Assembly: GCA_027450145.1 (NCBI GenBank)
Contig: DAIDKH010000005.1
Coordinates: 34,076 to 98,075, forward strand
Length of the DNA: 64,000 bases
Direction: 5' to 3'
Source: Chthonomonadaceae bacterium
GTDB taxonomy: Bacteria > Armatimonadota > Chthonomonadetes > Chthonomonadales > Chthonomonadaceae
Shown here: positions 8,059 through 17,778 of the stretch, piece after piece
How positions within the stretch are numbered: the stretch's first letter is position 1
Layout: every line of letters starts with the position of its first letter
Position numbers and translations under genes: made by a program
The notes under the pieces: model-generated
Told to the model about the DNA's origin: nothing
Databases searched by the model: none
The model's input: only the letters and a program-made list of their open reading frames with translations

Positions 8059-10963
8059 GCTTATCACCGTGGTGATGGCAGACGTGCCAAATAGTGCACT
8101 ATTATGGGAACACAATTTTCAGAATATGGTGCATGCTGTCAATTGCTACGAGTCTATGGCACTACGAAGCACCGCTGACCACGGCGGGCGTGTTTTAAAG
8201 TCACACGGTGAGAACGACGGGCTGTTCTTGGTTTTTACCAGCGCTTTACAGGCAGCTCGGTGTGCTGTGGAATTGCAAAATGCGCTAACATCGCAACCGT
8301 GGGCACAAGAGCTTCCCTTTGAAGTGCGAATGGCAATTCATTGCGGTGAGGCCCAGTTTCGTGATGGTGACTATTTTGGCCCGACTGTAAACCGATGTGC
8401 CCGGTTGCGGGGAGCGGCACAGGGTGGTCAGATTTTGGTTTCTGGGGCAGTGGCGGCACTCATTAGTGAGCAACTGCCTTCCGACCAAGCACTCATCAGC
8501 TTGGGGTACGTAAGCCTGAAGGATTTGCGCACCGAGGAGGTGTGGCAGCTATGGGCGCCGGGCCTGCCAACCCATTTTGCAGGTAAGCCTGTAGGCGGTA
8601 CCGAAGACCGCACAAATCTCCCCCGGTCGGCCACCTCGTTCATTGGCCGAAATAGCGAGGCAGCGAAGGTTCGTGAGCTTATACAGCGGTCGAGAATGGT
8701 GACACTGGTGGGTACTGGTGGAACTGGAAAAACCCGCTTAGCGCTTCACGTTGCCACAGAGATTACCGGCTGGTTTCCAGATGGCGTGTGGCTTTCTGAA
8801 TTCGCTTCGGTTACTGACGCCTCGATATTGATACAGTCAATCATGACATCGATTGGGCTGAAAGCCTCGGGTAGTGGAGCACTGGAGCAATCGCTCATTT
8901 CCAGCATTGGCAACCGCAGTTTGCTCATGGTTTGGGACAATTGCGAGCATATCATTGATACCTGCGCAAAGTTGACCGAGCGCCTGTTGGGGGCATGTCC
9001 GAACCTTAAGATACTTTGCACCAGCCGCGAACCACTCAAGGTTCCGGGAGAGATGACCATTAGAGTTTCTGGCCTTAAGCTGCCGGACAAATCTAGTGAC
9101 TACAATCCAATCGAGCGTTTAAGCGAGGCCCTCGTGTTGTTCGAGGAGAGGGCTCAGGCCGTGCGGCCGGGATTTTGTATCACCTCGGAGAACTATAGTA
9201 CCATTTCAGAAATATGCCGGCGGCTCGATGGGATTCCCCTGGCGATTGAGCTCGCTGCGGCACGAATTCGTGCAATGGGACCGGAGCAAATTGCTACGCG
9301 GCTTGGAGATAGGTTTCGATTGCTAAAAGGAAACAGCAGGACCTCTCTTCCTCATCACCAAACACTTCGGGCGCTTATAGATTGGAGCTACAACCTGCTC
9401 TCGAGCAGTGAGCGAACCATGTTGTTGCGTCTGTGCGTGTTCGCGGGTAGTTGGCATATTTCTGCAGCTGAGTCTATTTGCAGTTCCGCGGACTCACCGG
9501 AAATCGACGTCCTGGATCTCGTACTCTCGCTAACCGAGAAAAGTTTGGTGGTCTGCACAGAAGACTCAGGACGCTACCAGTTGCTCGAGACTATTAGGCA
9601 GTACGCCGTAGATCGTCTATCTGAGGAATGCAGCGCTCAAGACGTTCATCAACTGCGCATACGGCATGCAAAATGGTACGGCACCCAGGTTCAGGAGGCG
9701 CAGGGCGTGGCCATTCGCGCACATGACGCAAACGCCTGGCTCTCTCTCGACAGCGACTATGACAACATTCGGGCAGCCTTGGAATTTTCCACCGGCTCGA
9801 CGGCGTCAGAAGATTTTTCGGGTGCGGTCAACATTGCGGTTGCGTTGGTTCCATATTGGCAAAGCCGTTACCTTGTAAATGAAGGACGTAATTATTGTGA
9901 GCGCCTGCTCACTAGTGCTCAGAAACTTGGAGTGAGAGCCCTGCTTAGCGGGCTTCTGGTAGCGTATAGCACGCTCTGCTGGAGCCAAAGTGACTACAAT
10001 CACGCTAAGCAACTCGCAACGGAAGCGAGGGATATCGCACTAGAGCAGAATTCTGCACATGATGAAGCTACAGCGCTCTACACTCTAGGTCTCGTGACTT
10101 CAGATCTGAGCGACTTCGACGAAGCACGAAGACTGTTTGCAAGTTGCCTAGCAATATATCAGCGATTGGGAGACCGTGAGGGAATTGCAAGATCCGTTTG
10201 CTGCCTTGGTTACTGTGCATTTGAAACCGGCGATTACGAGGAGGCACGCCGACTGACCGAACAGGGTATTGACCTGCAGACGGAATTGGGCATGGTACCG
10301 GCTTACACGCGCAATACTCTTGGCACTATACTTGAAACTCTAGGTGATTTTAATGGGGCCATAGAACAGTACAACCTAAGTTACGACTGGTTTAAGGCGA
10401 CCCACCATGAGCGCGGAACCGCTCACAGTCTACACTCCATTGGAAGCCTGCTAATCAAGACAGGTGATTTACATGAGGGACTCAGCCATCTAAGGCGCAG
10501 TGCCGCCATATTCAGGGCACTTGGCGACGTACATTCTGAGGTAGTAGTTAGAATGGATACTGCCGGTGCATTGGTGGGTAACGATTTACCTCAGGAAGCC
10601 TTAAGCGTATCGAGGGAGTGTATTGCACTCTGCTGCCAACTTGGTAGCGTGCTCACGTCTCTGCGCGCTATCCGTCAGCATGCCAGTGCATTGCAGGCTA
10701 ACGGCCGGCTCGTTGAGGCAGCATTCCTTGCATTGTATGCTAATGAAAAACTCGTTGCGTTGAATGTATTGAACACGGACCGCGAGGAATTTGAGCTCGA
10801 CGAGACTTTCCGTGCGGCGATGTCAACAATCTCCGGCACTCAGTTGTCCAGTTTACGCCGCCGCATCACTGATCTTGACATCGAGTCAATGCTAATAATA
10901 ATCCGTGACCATGACATCGAACGCAATTTAGGTATTCACACGGCGCCAGGACGAGACGAATAG
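8051..10963 (+). CDS. Class III nucleotidyl cyclase-like domain + STAND (NB-ARC-like) ATPase + TPR protein
   Basis: This 970-residue signalling protein starts with a cyclase homology domain (~1-180). It retains candidate metal aspartates D11 (VVMADV) and D56 (GENDGLF), Lys50, and the transition-state Asn/Arg pair in VNRCARL. The DxxGS-type loop is degenerate, so activity is uncertain. A STAND/AP-ATPase module follows (P-loop GTGGTGKT about 220-227, Walker B LLMVWDN about 290, TSREPL sensor about 325). The C-terminal ~300 residues are TPR-like helical repeats such as ALYTLGLVTSDLSDFDEARRL. There is no DNA-binding or membrane segment. Architecture of this sort acts as a ligand-triggered switch. 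It starts inside the C39 peptidase gene (8-nt overlap), which suggests a sensor/protease pair. Function beyond that is inference. Confidence 0.85.
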   Translation: MPELITVVMADVPNSALLWEHNFQNMVHAVNCYESMALRSTADHGGRVLKSHGENDGLFLVFTSALQAARCAVELQNALTSQPWAQELPFEVRMAIHCGEAQFRDGDYFGPTVNRCARLRGAAQGGQILVSGAVAALISEQLPSDQALISLGYVSLKDLRTEEVWQLWAPGLPTHFAGKPVGGTEDRTNLPRSATSFIGRNSEAAKVRELIQRSRMVTLVGTGGTGKTRLALHVATEITGWFPDGVWLSEFASVTDASILIQSIMTSIGLKASGSGALEQSLISSIGNRSLLMVWDNCEHIIDTCAKLTERLLGACPNLKILCTSREPLKVPGEMTIRVSGLKLPDKSSDYNPIERLSEALVLFEERAQAVRPGFCITSENYSTISEICRRLDGIPLAIELAAARIRAMGPEQIATRLGDRFRLLKGNSRTSLPHHQTLRALIDWSYNLLSSSERTMLLRLCVFAGSWHISAAESICSSADSPEIDVLDLVLSLTEKSLVVCTEDSGRYQLLETIRQYAVDRLSEECSAQDVHQLRIRHAKWYGTQVQEAQGVAIRAHDANAWLSLDSDYDNIRAALEFSTGSTASEDFSGAVNIAVALVPYWQSRYLVNEGRNYCERLLTSAQKLGVRALLSGLLVAYSTLCWSQSDYNHAKQLATEARDIALEQNSAHDEATALYTLGLVTSDLSDFDEARRLFASCLAIYQRLGDREGIARSVCCLGYCAFETGDYEEARRLTEQGIDLQTELGMVPAYTRNTLGTILETLGDFNGAIEQYNLSYDWFKATHHERGTAHSLHSIGSLLIKTGDLHEGLSHLRRSAAIFRALGDVHSEVVVRMDTAGALVGNDLPQEALSVSRECIALCCQLGSVLTSLRAIRQHASALQANGRLVEAAFLALYANEKLVALNVLNTDREEFELDETFRAAMSTISGTQLSSLRRRITDLDIESMLIIIRDHDIERNLGIHTAPGRDE

Positions 10964-11046
10964 ACGAATGGACGGCTGCTGAACCTGTTCACACACCGCT
11001 GTTGCTTAGCTATGTGCAGCTCTTGTTTCTGCCAACAAGCGCGGCC

Positions 11047-11076
11047 TTGCGCATAACCCGCTCCTTACGTCATAAT
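11047..11076 (+). promoter_or_regulatory. Candidate sigma-70 promoter for the ADP-ribosylglycohydrolase gene
   Basis: TTGCGC at 11047-11052 and CATAAT at 11071-11076 are separated by 18 bases. The -10 matches five of six consensus bases and the -35 four. It lies about 45 bp upstream of the ATG at 11123 in an otherwise featureless 159-bp gap. Confidence 0.5.
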
Positions 11077-11122
11077 GACGCCGAACTAAATCTGTGGTGA
11101 ATGGGTGTTTTGGAGACAATCA

Positions 11123-12475
11123 ATGGCTGAGCTCTGGCGGGATATACAGGCGAGTGACTTCGAGATTGAGATAATACAGGCTGAACAGGAGGGGAAAGAC
11201 GCAGCTGCAGTGCGCGATCTTCTAGCCAAGCAGCCCGCAGTTCTGGATACCCCAGAGGGCCAAAAGGCGGCAGTAGAGTTGCTCAGCCAAGTACGGAATC
11301 TGCCTATTGCAGAAACCTACCAGTATGTGGAACCTGACGATCTAGAGTCCATCAAAGCGAGCCGTACTAGCTCGGGCGAATCGCTTCCTCATTGCGCATA
11401 CTCTGACGCCGAAATGCTGGATCGCCTGCAAGGCGGCTGGCTGGGGAGAACCTGTGGCTGCCTGTTAGGTAAGCCTGTTGAAGGGTGGCATCGCCCTCGG
11501 CTTTACGGCCTGTTAAAAGAGTCGCAAAAGTTTCCGTTGCGTGATTACATTAGATTTGCAGATATTCCCACAGCAGTCGCGGAGAAGTACCACGTACAAC
11601 AGAACGAATTTTCAGCCTGGTCTTTTTTCGCTGACAACCTTGCGGATGGTGCGCCAGCAGACGACGACATCAACTACATGGTTACCGCCCTGGAACTATG
11701 GGCGCGGCACGGTTCGGCAATAAGGCCTGTCGACGTTACAAACTTCTGGCAGGAGGCTATTCCGATAGAGAAAACGTACACTGCCGAGAGAGCCACTTAT
11801 AGAAATCTGCAAAATGGGCTGTTACCTCCTGCAACTGCGATTACCGCAAACCCTTACCGAGAGTGGATTGGCGCCCAAATTCGCGGTGACGTATGGGGCT
11901 ATCTTCACCCTGGTAACCCGGAGCGCGCTGCCGAGTTCGCATGGTGTGACGCCTGCGTTAGTCACGTTAAAAATGGGATATATGGCGAGATGTGGAGCGC
12001 AGCAATGAATTCTGCTGCATTTGCCACCAACAATATTCAGCAGATTATAATGGCTGGGTTGGCGCAGATTCCGCTAAAATCTCGGCTGCATGATGCAATA
12101 GAAGATGTTCTGGAGTGGTATGAGCTGGATGTGGACGTCGACACCGCAGTGTATCGTGTGCACGAACTATGGAATGAGGAGCGCGCACATGATTGGTGCC
12201 ACACGATTTCTAATGCCATGATTGTAGCAATAGGGCTGCTGTGGGGCGGCGGAGATTACGAGAGGTCCATCTGCATCGCGGTGCAGGCATGTTTTGATAC
12301 TGACTGCAACGGAGCGACGGTGGGCTCAATCTGTGGAATTCTCGCCGGCGCATCACGCTTGCCAAAGAAGTGGACAGAGGTGGTAAACGACACGCTGCAC
12401 ACCGAAGTGAAGGGATATGAACGGGTGTCCATCACCGATATGGCCCGCAAGACCATGGCGCTACAGGAGCGCTAG
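11123..12475 (+). CDS. ADP-ribosylglycohydrolase family protein (DraG/ARH-like)
   Basis: This 450-residue protein has an N-terminal ~100-residue helical extension followed by an ARH-like domain beginning at RLQGGWLGRTCGCLLGKPVEG. The family binds two magnesium ions and removes ADP-ribose from proteins or small molecules. Visible acidic metal motifs are DDDINY (about residue 180) and the late block CFDTDCNGATVGSICGILAG (about 390-410), which matches the usual GxDTD-NGAT-G pattern. The start is ATG at 11123, with GGAG seven bases upstream; an upstream GTG would add six residues without a ribosome site. It stands alone. The real substrate is unknown, as most bacterial members are not DraG proper. 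Confidence 0.85.
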   Translation: MAELWRDIQASDFEIEIIQAEQEGKDAAAVRDLLAKQPAVLDTPEGQKAAVELLSQVRNLPIAETYQYVEPDDLESIKASRTSSGESLPHCAYSDAEMLDRLQGGWLGRTCGCLLGKPVEGWHRPRLYGLLKESQKFPLRDYIRFADIPTAVAEKYHVQQNEFSAWSFFADNLADGAPADDDINYMVTALELWARHGSAIRPVDVTNFWQEAIPIEKTYTAERATYRNLQNGLLPPATAITANPYREWIGAQIRGDVWGYLHPGNPERAAEFAWCDACVSHVKNGIYGEMWSAAMNSAAFATNNIQQIIMAGLAQIPLKSRLHDAIEDVLEWYELDVDVDTAVYRVHELWNEERAHDWCHTISNAMIVAIGLLWGGGDYERSICIAVQACFDTDCNGATVGSICGILAGASRLPKKWTEVVNDTLHTEVKGYERVSITDMARKTMALQER

Positions 12476-12906
12476 CCGACGATGTCTTTTGGTGATAGGT
12501 GATTCGTTTCTATGTGAGTAATGCGGGGTATCACTATCAATGTGGTACCCTCAATTTTTTATAATGCGTACTAGTGAGTTTTTGGTCACGGACTATTCAA
12601 AAACGCGCTCGAGTGAATAGTCCGATAATGTCCACTCCTCTTGTCCCAATGCTGCGCACCTCTAATTGATCCCCTGATATCGAACGTTTGAAACCAATTA
12701 AGTTTGTGAAATAATTACGTGCATAATCGATATATTATGGTGAAATATTCAAATACTAATTTGTAATTATATTTTGAACCGTAGCCGACAATGCCTTCTA
12801 CAAGTTTTTGTACTGGTTATTATCCCTCGCGTTGTCCGGTCACTACTACCGTTTCGGTGCTGATGGGAAACGCGCTTTCAGCGGTATCGCACGAAAGGCA
12901 CGATTA
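12476..12906 (+). other. 431-bp AT-rich leader region upstream of the chemotaxis receptor gene
   Basis: No gene is supported here. Near the start an imperfect inverted repeat (TGATAGGTGAT 12493-12503 with ATCACTATCA 12530-12539), followed by six Ts at 12555-12560, may end the preceding transcript. A perfect 11-bp inverted repeat follows (listed separately). From ~12680 to 12780 the sequence is strongly AT-rich, as expected for promoters. I looked for a cyclic-di-GMP riboswitch and did not find its conserved core. Confidence 0.5.
12589..12624. repeat. Perfect 11-bp inverted repeat
   Basis: CGGACTATTCA (12589-12599) and TGAATAGTCCG (12614-12624) are exact reverse complements around a 14-base spacer. 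There is no T-run after it, so it looks more like an operator or RNA hairpin than a terminator. It lies about 280 bp upstream of the receptor start. Confidence 0.6.
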
Positions 12907-15042
12907 ATGAAGAGTTTTGTCAACTTGAGAACCGGTCTAAAGTTGGGTATAGGCTTCGGGGTCACGATTTTAGCCTTGCTCGCAACTGGTATTCTGGGGC
13001 TCATTAGAATAAATATGTTGTCGTCCATGATACACAACATGTACGAACGAACAGTTATACAGAGCAAGCTCGGAGACCTTAGCGACGACATGGCTCATTT
13101 TGAGGTTGCTCAGAAGGATCTTATCATTTCTTCAACAAATTCGGACATGCTACAACGAAAAGCTCAGATGGACGCTGCCGCGCAGCATTATGACAAAGAT
13201 TCCACTGATTTCAAATCGCTCCCCATTGCGCAGGACGTGAAACAAAAGTTCAATAGTCTTGCACAGTCATGGATCACGTACAAGAACATTTGTACACAGG
13301 TGACATCCCTGGCACTTCAAAATCGAGACCACGCAGCACAACAGCTCTACAACAGCCAAGCCGAGCCACAGCTTACAAAGGTAAGGAGTGGCTCAGCGAA
13401 CTTGAAGCAGATGGTCACCCAGGTGAGCCAAGCAGACGAAAGGTCTGCGAAGCTACTGGAGGCCGATGCGCGCAAGCAGATACTCGCGATTACGCTTTTT
13501 GCGATCATCGCTGCTATCACCATAGGCGTAGTAACTACCATGTTAATTGTGCGGCCGCTCAAGGCAGTTGGTGATTGCATGGTGAAAATGCGGGACAACT
13601 GTGCGACTAATTTGCAAAATGGCATGAGAGCCATGGAACATGGTAACCTCACCGTAAGTGTTGTTCCTACCACCGAAGTACTTGTAATGGATCGTAAGGA
13701 TGAGTTCGGTACTCTGGCGGCGACATTTAACTCAGTACTTGGCATGATTCAGAGCGCCATCTATTCATACGAGGACGCCAGAAGATCTCTCTCAAGCCTA
13801 ATATCATCGGTTTCAGCTAAGGCGGACGTAGTTGCGGCCACGAGTGTGCAGTTGGCGTCATCGGCACAACAGAGCGGTCGGGCGTCTGAGGAGATAGCCC
13901 GTTCTATACAAGAGGTAGCTACCGCGGCTAGTCAGTCTGCCCAGACGAGCCAGCAGATGGCGCAAGGCAGTGAGCAGCAGGCGAAATATGCGACCGATGC
14001 CGCGACCGAGATGGAACAGCTTCATGGAAGAGTGAAGCAGGTGCTAGCTGGCAGTCGGCAGCAATTGGACGCAGCCATGCAGGCAGCTTCTGCAATGCGT
14101 GAGGCAGCGCGGGCTGTTGAGGAGGTTGCAAAATCCTCAGAGCAGATGGCAAATGGAGCTAGGCGCGCGAGTACGGTTGCGCAGACCGGCAGCGACTCGG
14201 TGGATCAGACCATTGCGAGTATGGGTCGCATAAAGCAGAATGTCGGTATAGCTGCGGAGCGGATAGCGGCCCTTGGCCAGATGGGGGATGCGATAGGTAC
14301 CATTGTCGAGACAATCGATCAGATTGCAGAGCAGACGAACCTTCTAGCGTTGAATGCTGCCATCGAGGCGGCGCGAGCAGGCGAACACGGTCGAGGTTTT
14401 GCCGTTGTTGCGGATGAGGTTCGCAAGCTTGCCGAGCGGTCAACCGTAGCGACGAGTGAGGTAAGTTCGTTGATTTACAAGGTTCGCCAGGGTGTTGAGG
14501 AGTCGGTGGAGGCAATGACGGCTAGCAGCCGTGAAATGGCTGATGGAGCGGCTCGAAGTACAGAGGCTGGTACCGCTTTGCAGCAGATCCTTGCCGCGGC
14601 TAAATCAGTAGCTGCTGAAGTGGAGAACGTTTCGGCGATATCTGAACAGATGGCTGCCTCGGTTGAGGAGGTAGATGCGATCATCGAGACAGTTCGTCAG
14701 CTGAGTGATGCAAACACCAGAGTGGTTGAGGGTATGGTATCTGGTGCGGACCGTGTGTCGTCCGCGATAGCCTCTGTAGCGTCTGTGAGCGAAGAGTCTG
14801 CGGCAGGCGCGCAGGAGATGAGTGCATCAGCTGAAGAGGTAGCGGCATCCACTCAGAACGTCTCTGCAGCGGTTGAAGAGCAGACAGCGAGTATCCAGGA
14901 GGTGAATGCATCCTCTGCGGAGCTAAGCACCATGGCAAGCAAACTGAAGGAGCTGGTAGCGTTGTTCACCCTAAATCGCGAGGAGAGTGCACAAGCACCG
15001 AACCTTCGCATGGAGCGATACGTGGACCGACGCGCGGCATAG
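12907..15042 (+). CDS. Methyl-accepting chemotaxis protein
   Basis: This 711-residue inner-membrane receptor has TM1 at ~11-35, a periplasmic four-helix-bundle type sensor (~36-190), TM2 at ~191-214, a HAMP domain (~215-290), and a long cytoplasmic coiled-coil signalling domain. The conserved hairpin tip at ~465-510 reads [21 protein letters not shown] followed by [18 protein letters not shown], which binds CheA/CheW. The C-terminus repeats Ala/Ser/Glu-rich heptads that carry methylation sites. The start is ATG at 12907, with AAAGG eight bases upstream; longer in-frame starts lack a site. There are no chemotaxis genes next to it, so it is an orphan receptor. The sensed ligand is unknown. Confidence 0.93.
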   Translation: MKSFVNLRTGLKLGIGFGVTILALLATGILGLIRINMLSSMIHNMYERTVIQSKLGDLSDDMAHFEVAQKDLIISSTNSDMLQRKAQMDAAAQHYDKDSTDFKSLPIAQDVKQKFNSLAQSWITYKNICTQVTSLALQNRDHAAQQLYNSQAEPQLTKVRSGSANLKQMVTQVSQADERSAKLLEADARKQILAITLFAIIAAITIGVVTTMLIVRPLKAVGDCMVKMRDNCATNLQNGMRAMEHGNLTVSVVPTTEVLVMDRKDEFGTLAATFNSVLGMIQSAIYSYEDARRSLSSLISSVSAKADVVAATSVQLASSAQQSGRASEEIARSIQEVATAASQSAQTSQQMAQGSEQQAKYATDAATEMEQLHGRVKQVLAGSRQQLDAAMQAASAMREAARAVEEVAKSSEQMANGARRASTVAQTGSDSVDQTIASMGRIKQNVGIAAERIAALGQMGDAIGTIVETIDQIAEQTNLLALNAAIEAARAGEHGRGFAVVADEVRKLAERSTVATSEVSSLIYKVRQGVEESVEAMTASSREMADGAARSTEAGTALQQILAAAKSVAAEVENVSAISEQMAASVEEVDAIIETVRQLSDANTRVVEGMVSGADRVSSAIASVASVSEESAAGAQEMSASAEEVAASTQNVSAAVEEQTASIQEVNASSAELSTMASKLKELVALFTLNREESAQAPNLRMERYVDRRAA

Positions 15043-15150
15043 AGTGAATCGCCTCCGATTTCGTTCGAGTAATCGGATATCAGCTGATGACGGTTCCTAG
15101 GAATAAGTTAAATCCGCAGGTCTAGAATAACTGTAGTCACGCAAACATGA

Positions 15151-15190
15151 CCAAGCCCTCCTTTTAGCCAAATAGGGGGCTTGGTTTCTA
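15151..15190 (+). terminator. Rho-independent terminator after the chemotaxis receptor gene
   Basis: CCAAGCCCTC (15151-15160) pairs with GGGGGCTTGG (15175-15184), a ten-pair stem with one G-T pair. It is followed by TTTCTATTAT. It lies 108 bp after the stop codon. Confidence 0.85.
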
Positions 15191-15402
15191 TTATATGGGC
15201 CGAAGTATTGCTACCATCTCACATTAAACCGTTGGCGGTTCACCGTCCGTTCAGACCAGTGTGTAATCGTAACTGCTAATCGCTGCTAGGTTACGTAATA
15301 GGTGAACGGATTGTGGAAGTAAACACTCTCTAGATATTTCAACGGCGGGCGCACCCACCCCTTCGGAATTTGAAGACACTTGGCTGTATGCGGGTTTAGA
15401 GG

Positions 15403-15432
15403 TTGTGAAATCCCGCACAGATACGGTACACT
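15403..15432 (+). promoter_or_regulatory. Candidate promoter of the nuoG-N operon
   Basis: TTGTGA (15403-15408) and TACACT (15427-15432) have an 18-base spacer. The -10 is the same hexamer as that of the best rRNA promoter in this window (63511-63516). It lies 45 bp upstream of the nuoG ATG, which has the ribosome site AAGGAAGGG. The rest of the gap from 15191 holds nothing I can name. Confidence 0.5.
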
Positions 15433-15477
15433 CTCATGGCATAACCGAATTAATCGGTCGTAAGGAAGGGACGTGTA

Positions 15478-17712
15478 ATGGCAGACAGAAGCCTTACTCA
15501 GACTGAAGTCTCATTGAACCCGGCTTCTAGTGATATGGTGGAGATCACCATTGACGGCATCGAGCTTTCTGTGCCTAAAGGGGAGAATATCATTGAATCC
15601 GCCAGGCGGGCGGGAATCGATATCCCCTATTTTTGTTACCATCCTCGACTGTCTAAAGGCGACGCTGCCAACTGCCGGATGTGTCTTGTAGAGACTGCCT
15701 CCAAAATGCCGGACGGCACGGTGCGCAAGATGCCGAAGCCGCAGACTGCGTGTACCCTGCCGGCGTCCCCTGGCCTTATAGTCTCTACAAATACAGAACA
15801 GGTGTTTAAGGATCGCCGGGGCATACTGGAATTTCTACTAATAAACCATCCCCTTGATTGCCCAGTATGTGATCGCGGAGGAGAATGTCCCCTACAAAAT
15901 AACACGATATTCTATGGCGCATCTGCGACTCGTTACACCGAAGAGAAAAGGCATTATCCGAAGGCGTATCCTCTTTCGACGCATGTGGTGTTCGATAGCG
16001 AACGGTGTATCCAGTGTGCCCGGTGTACCCGGTTTAGTGAAGACATAAGCGGCGACGCGCAGCTTGCATTGCTAAAGCGCGGTGCAGACGCTCATATTGG
16101 AACCTTCGCTCATACTGAGTACAACAGTAAGTTTAGCGGAAACGTTATCGAGTTGTGCCCGGTAGGCGCACTCACCTCGCGCAGTTACAGGTTTAAAGCA
16201 CGTCCGTGGGATCTTCAAACCCAGAGCTCCGTCTGTTCGCGGTGTTCGAATGGATGCAATATCAAACTCGACTACCGAATGGATAGCGTTGTTCGGGTCA
16301 ATGCGCGGCTTAACGAGGATGTGAATGAGGAGTGGACGTGTGATAAGGGCAAGTTCGGCCATGACTACATCTCCTCGTCAGATCGACTAACAACGCCGAT
16401 GGTGCGTGCAGGCTCTACATTTGAGCCGATTTCGTGGGGCCAAGCGTATCAGCTGCTCGTTGCCCAGCTTAAAAAGGCAGGCGGGCATTCCGGTGCGATT
16501 GGCGGTGGACGTTGCACCAATGAAGACAACTATATGCTTCAGAAGCTGTTTCGCGAGCAACTGAAAAGCACCCATTTAGACAGCCGGTGCCTCCCTGCTT
16601 CGGCCGCTGCCGGAGATGCGCTATATGACCGTATGGGCTTTCGTAGTATGGGCTCTTCTATTGCTGAGCTGGAAGACAAGAGATCTGTTTTCGTGATTGG
16701 CACAGCGCTGGAGGATGAGCAGCCAATCATTTTCCTCAGGATACGCAAAGCCTGGAGGTTTAAAAACGCCAAAATTGTTTATGCCAACAGCCAGATTGCG
16801 CAAGATTCGGTAAGCGTTGCTGACTTTGCCTCGCCGGTGATCAAGTATAATGCGGGGTGTGAACTGCACGTTCTGCGCGGATTACTGCTTGCCTTGCTCG
16901 CTGGTAATCCTGATCTCGCATCGAAGCTTCCGGCCTCCATCGCTACCTCCGCTTCAAGCTGGTCGCTCGAGGAATCAGCATCCGCTGCGGGCATTGATGC
17001 GGGCTGTCTTAAGGACGCCGCAGCTGCTTTAGGTTCCGGTCCAGCGGCAATCATAGCCGGTACGGCAGTGCAGTTGAGCCCGAATTATGGGGAAGCAATC
17101 GATGTGATGACTGGGATTTTGGCTGTTCTTGGTTCACCTGATGACCTCAACATACCGGTTGCGGAGTGCAACTCACTTGGAGCTGTGCACATGGGTGTTC
17201 ATCCAGATTACATGCCAGGTAATGTGAAGGCTGCCCATCGAGGCCTGAACACAGAGGCGATGCTTCGCGGTGCTGTAAACGGCGATATCGCAGCTCTATG
17301 GTTAGTCGGATGTGACATCGCTGCCCATTGGGTAGACAAAGATTTGGTTAGCAGGGCCCTTGATGCTTGCCCATTCGTGGTTGTAAGCGAGCTCACGATG
17401 ACTGAGACGGCAAAACGAGCGCATCTTGTTCTACCTGCTGCATCCATGGCAGAAAAGGATGGATGCTACACCAACTGCGAAGGACGTGTTCAAAGACTTC
17501 ATCGTGCGTTTGCGCCGGTAGGCAGCAGTAAGCCAGACTGGCTTATTTTCGCTGAGGTTGCTGCGTTGCTTGGTGCAGAAGGTGGGCCGGTGTCGGCTCG
17601 CGAGATCACATGCACAATTGCTAGCGATGTGCCAAACTACTCCGGTATGCTTCCTGCCGCCTTAGGGAATGCGGGGCTCTTGCGACCAGAGAAATATGCC
17701 GTTAGCGAATAG
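15478..17712 (+). CDS. nuoG: NADH-quinone oxidoreductase subunit G
   Basis: NuoG is the large iron-sulfur subunit of the peripheral arm of complex I, passing electrons from NADH toward quinone. It has 744 residues. An 18-residue extension precedes a [2Fe-2S] ferredoxin domain (Cys53 in YFCYHPRL, then NCRMC and ACTLPA). Next come the HxxxCxxCxxxxxC cluster (HPLDCPVCDRGGEC) and the 4Fe cluster CIQCARCTRF with ELCPVGAL. CSRCSNGC plus TCDKGKFG gives the four ligands of the optional N7 cluster. The rest is a molybdopterin-oxidoreductase-like fold. It is the first gene of the run; nuoA-F are not in view. Confidence 0.95.
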   Translation: MADRSLTQTEVSLNPASSDMVEITIDGIELSVPKGENIIESARRAGIDIPYFCYHPRLSKGDAANCRMCLVETASKMPDGTVRKMPKPQTACTLPASPGLIVSTNTEQVFKDRRGILEFLLINHPLDCPVCDRGGECPLQNNTIFYGASATRYTEEKRHYPKAYPLSTHVVFDSERCIQCARCTRFSEDISGDAQLALLKRGADAHIGTFAHTEYNSKFSGNVIELCPVGALTSRSYRFKARPWDLQTQSSVCSRCSNGCNIKLDYRMDSVVRVNARLNEDVNEEWTCDKGKFGHDYISSSDRLTTPMVRAGSTFEPISWGQAYQLLVAQLKKAGGHSGAIGGGRCTNEDNYMLQKLFREQLKSTHLDSRCLPASAAAGDALYDRMGFRSMGSSIAELEDKRSVFVIGTALEDEQPIIFLRIRKAWRFKNAKIVYANSQIAQDSVSVADFASPVIKYNAGCELHVLRGLLLALLAGNPDLASKLPASIATSASSWSLEESASAAGIDAGCLKDAAAALGSGPAAIIAGTAVQLSPNYGEAIDVMTGILAVLGSPDDLNIPVAECNSLGAVHMGVHPDYMPGNVKAAHRGLNTEAMLRGAVNGDIAALWLVGCDIAAHWVDKDLVSRALDACPFVVVSELTMTETAKRAHLVLPAASMAEKDGCYTNCEGRVQRLHRAFAPVGSSKPDWLIFAEVAALLGAEGGPVSAREITCTIASDVPNYSGMLPAALGNAGLLRPEKYAVSE

Positions 17713-17778
17713 GCAGTGTTATACTTTTCCTTGGCGGCACATTTAGTCTGCCAGTAATTACCTCGATCAGGAGACGAG

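Noticed and set aside
12680..12906. Possible cyclic-di-GMP riboswitch before the chemotaxis receptor
   Set aside because: The conserved core of the GEMM class was not found on reading the leader.
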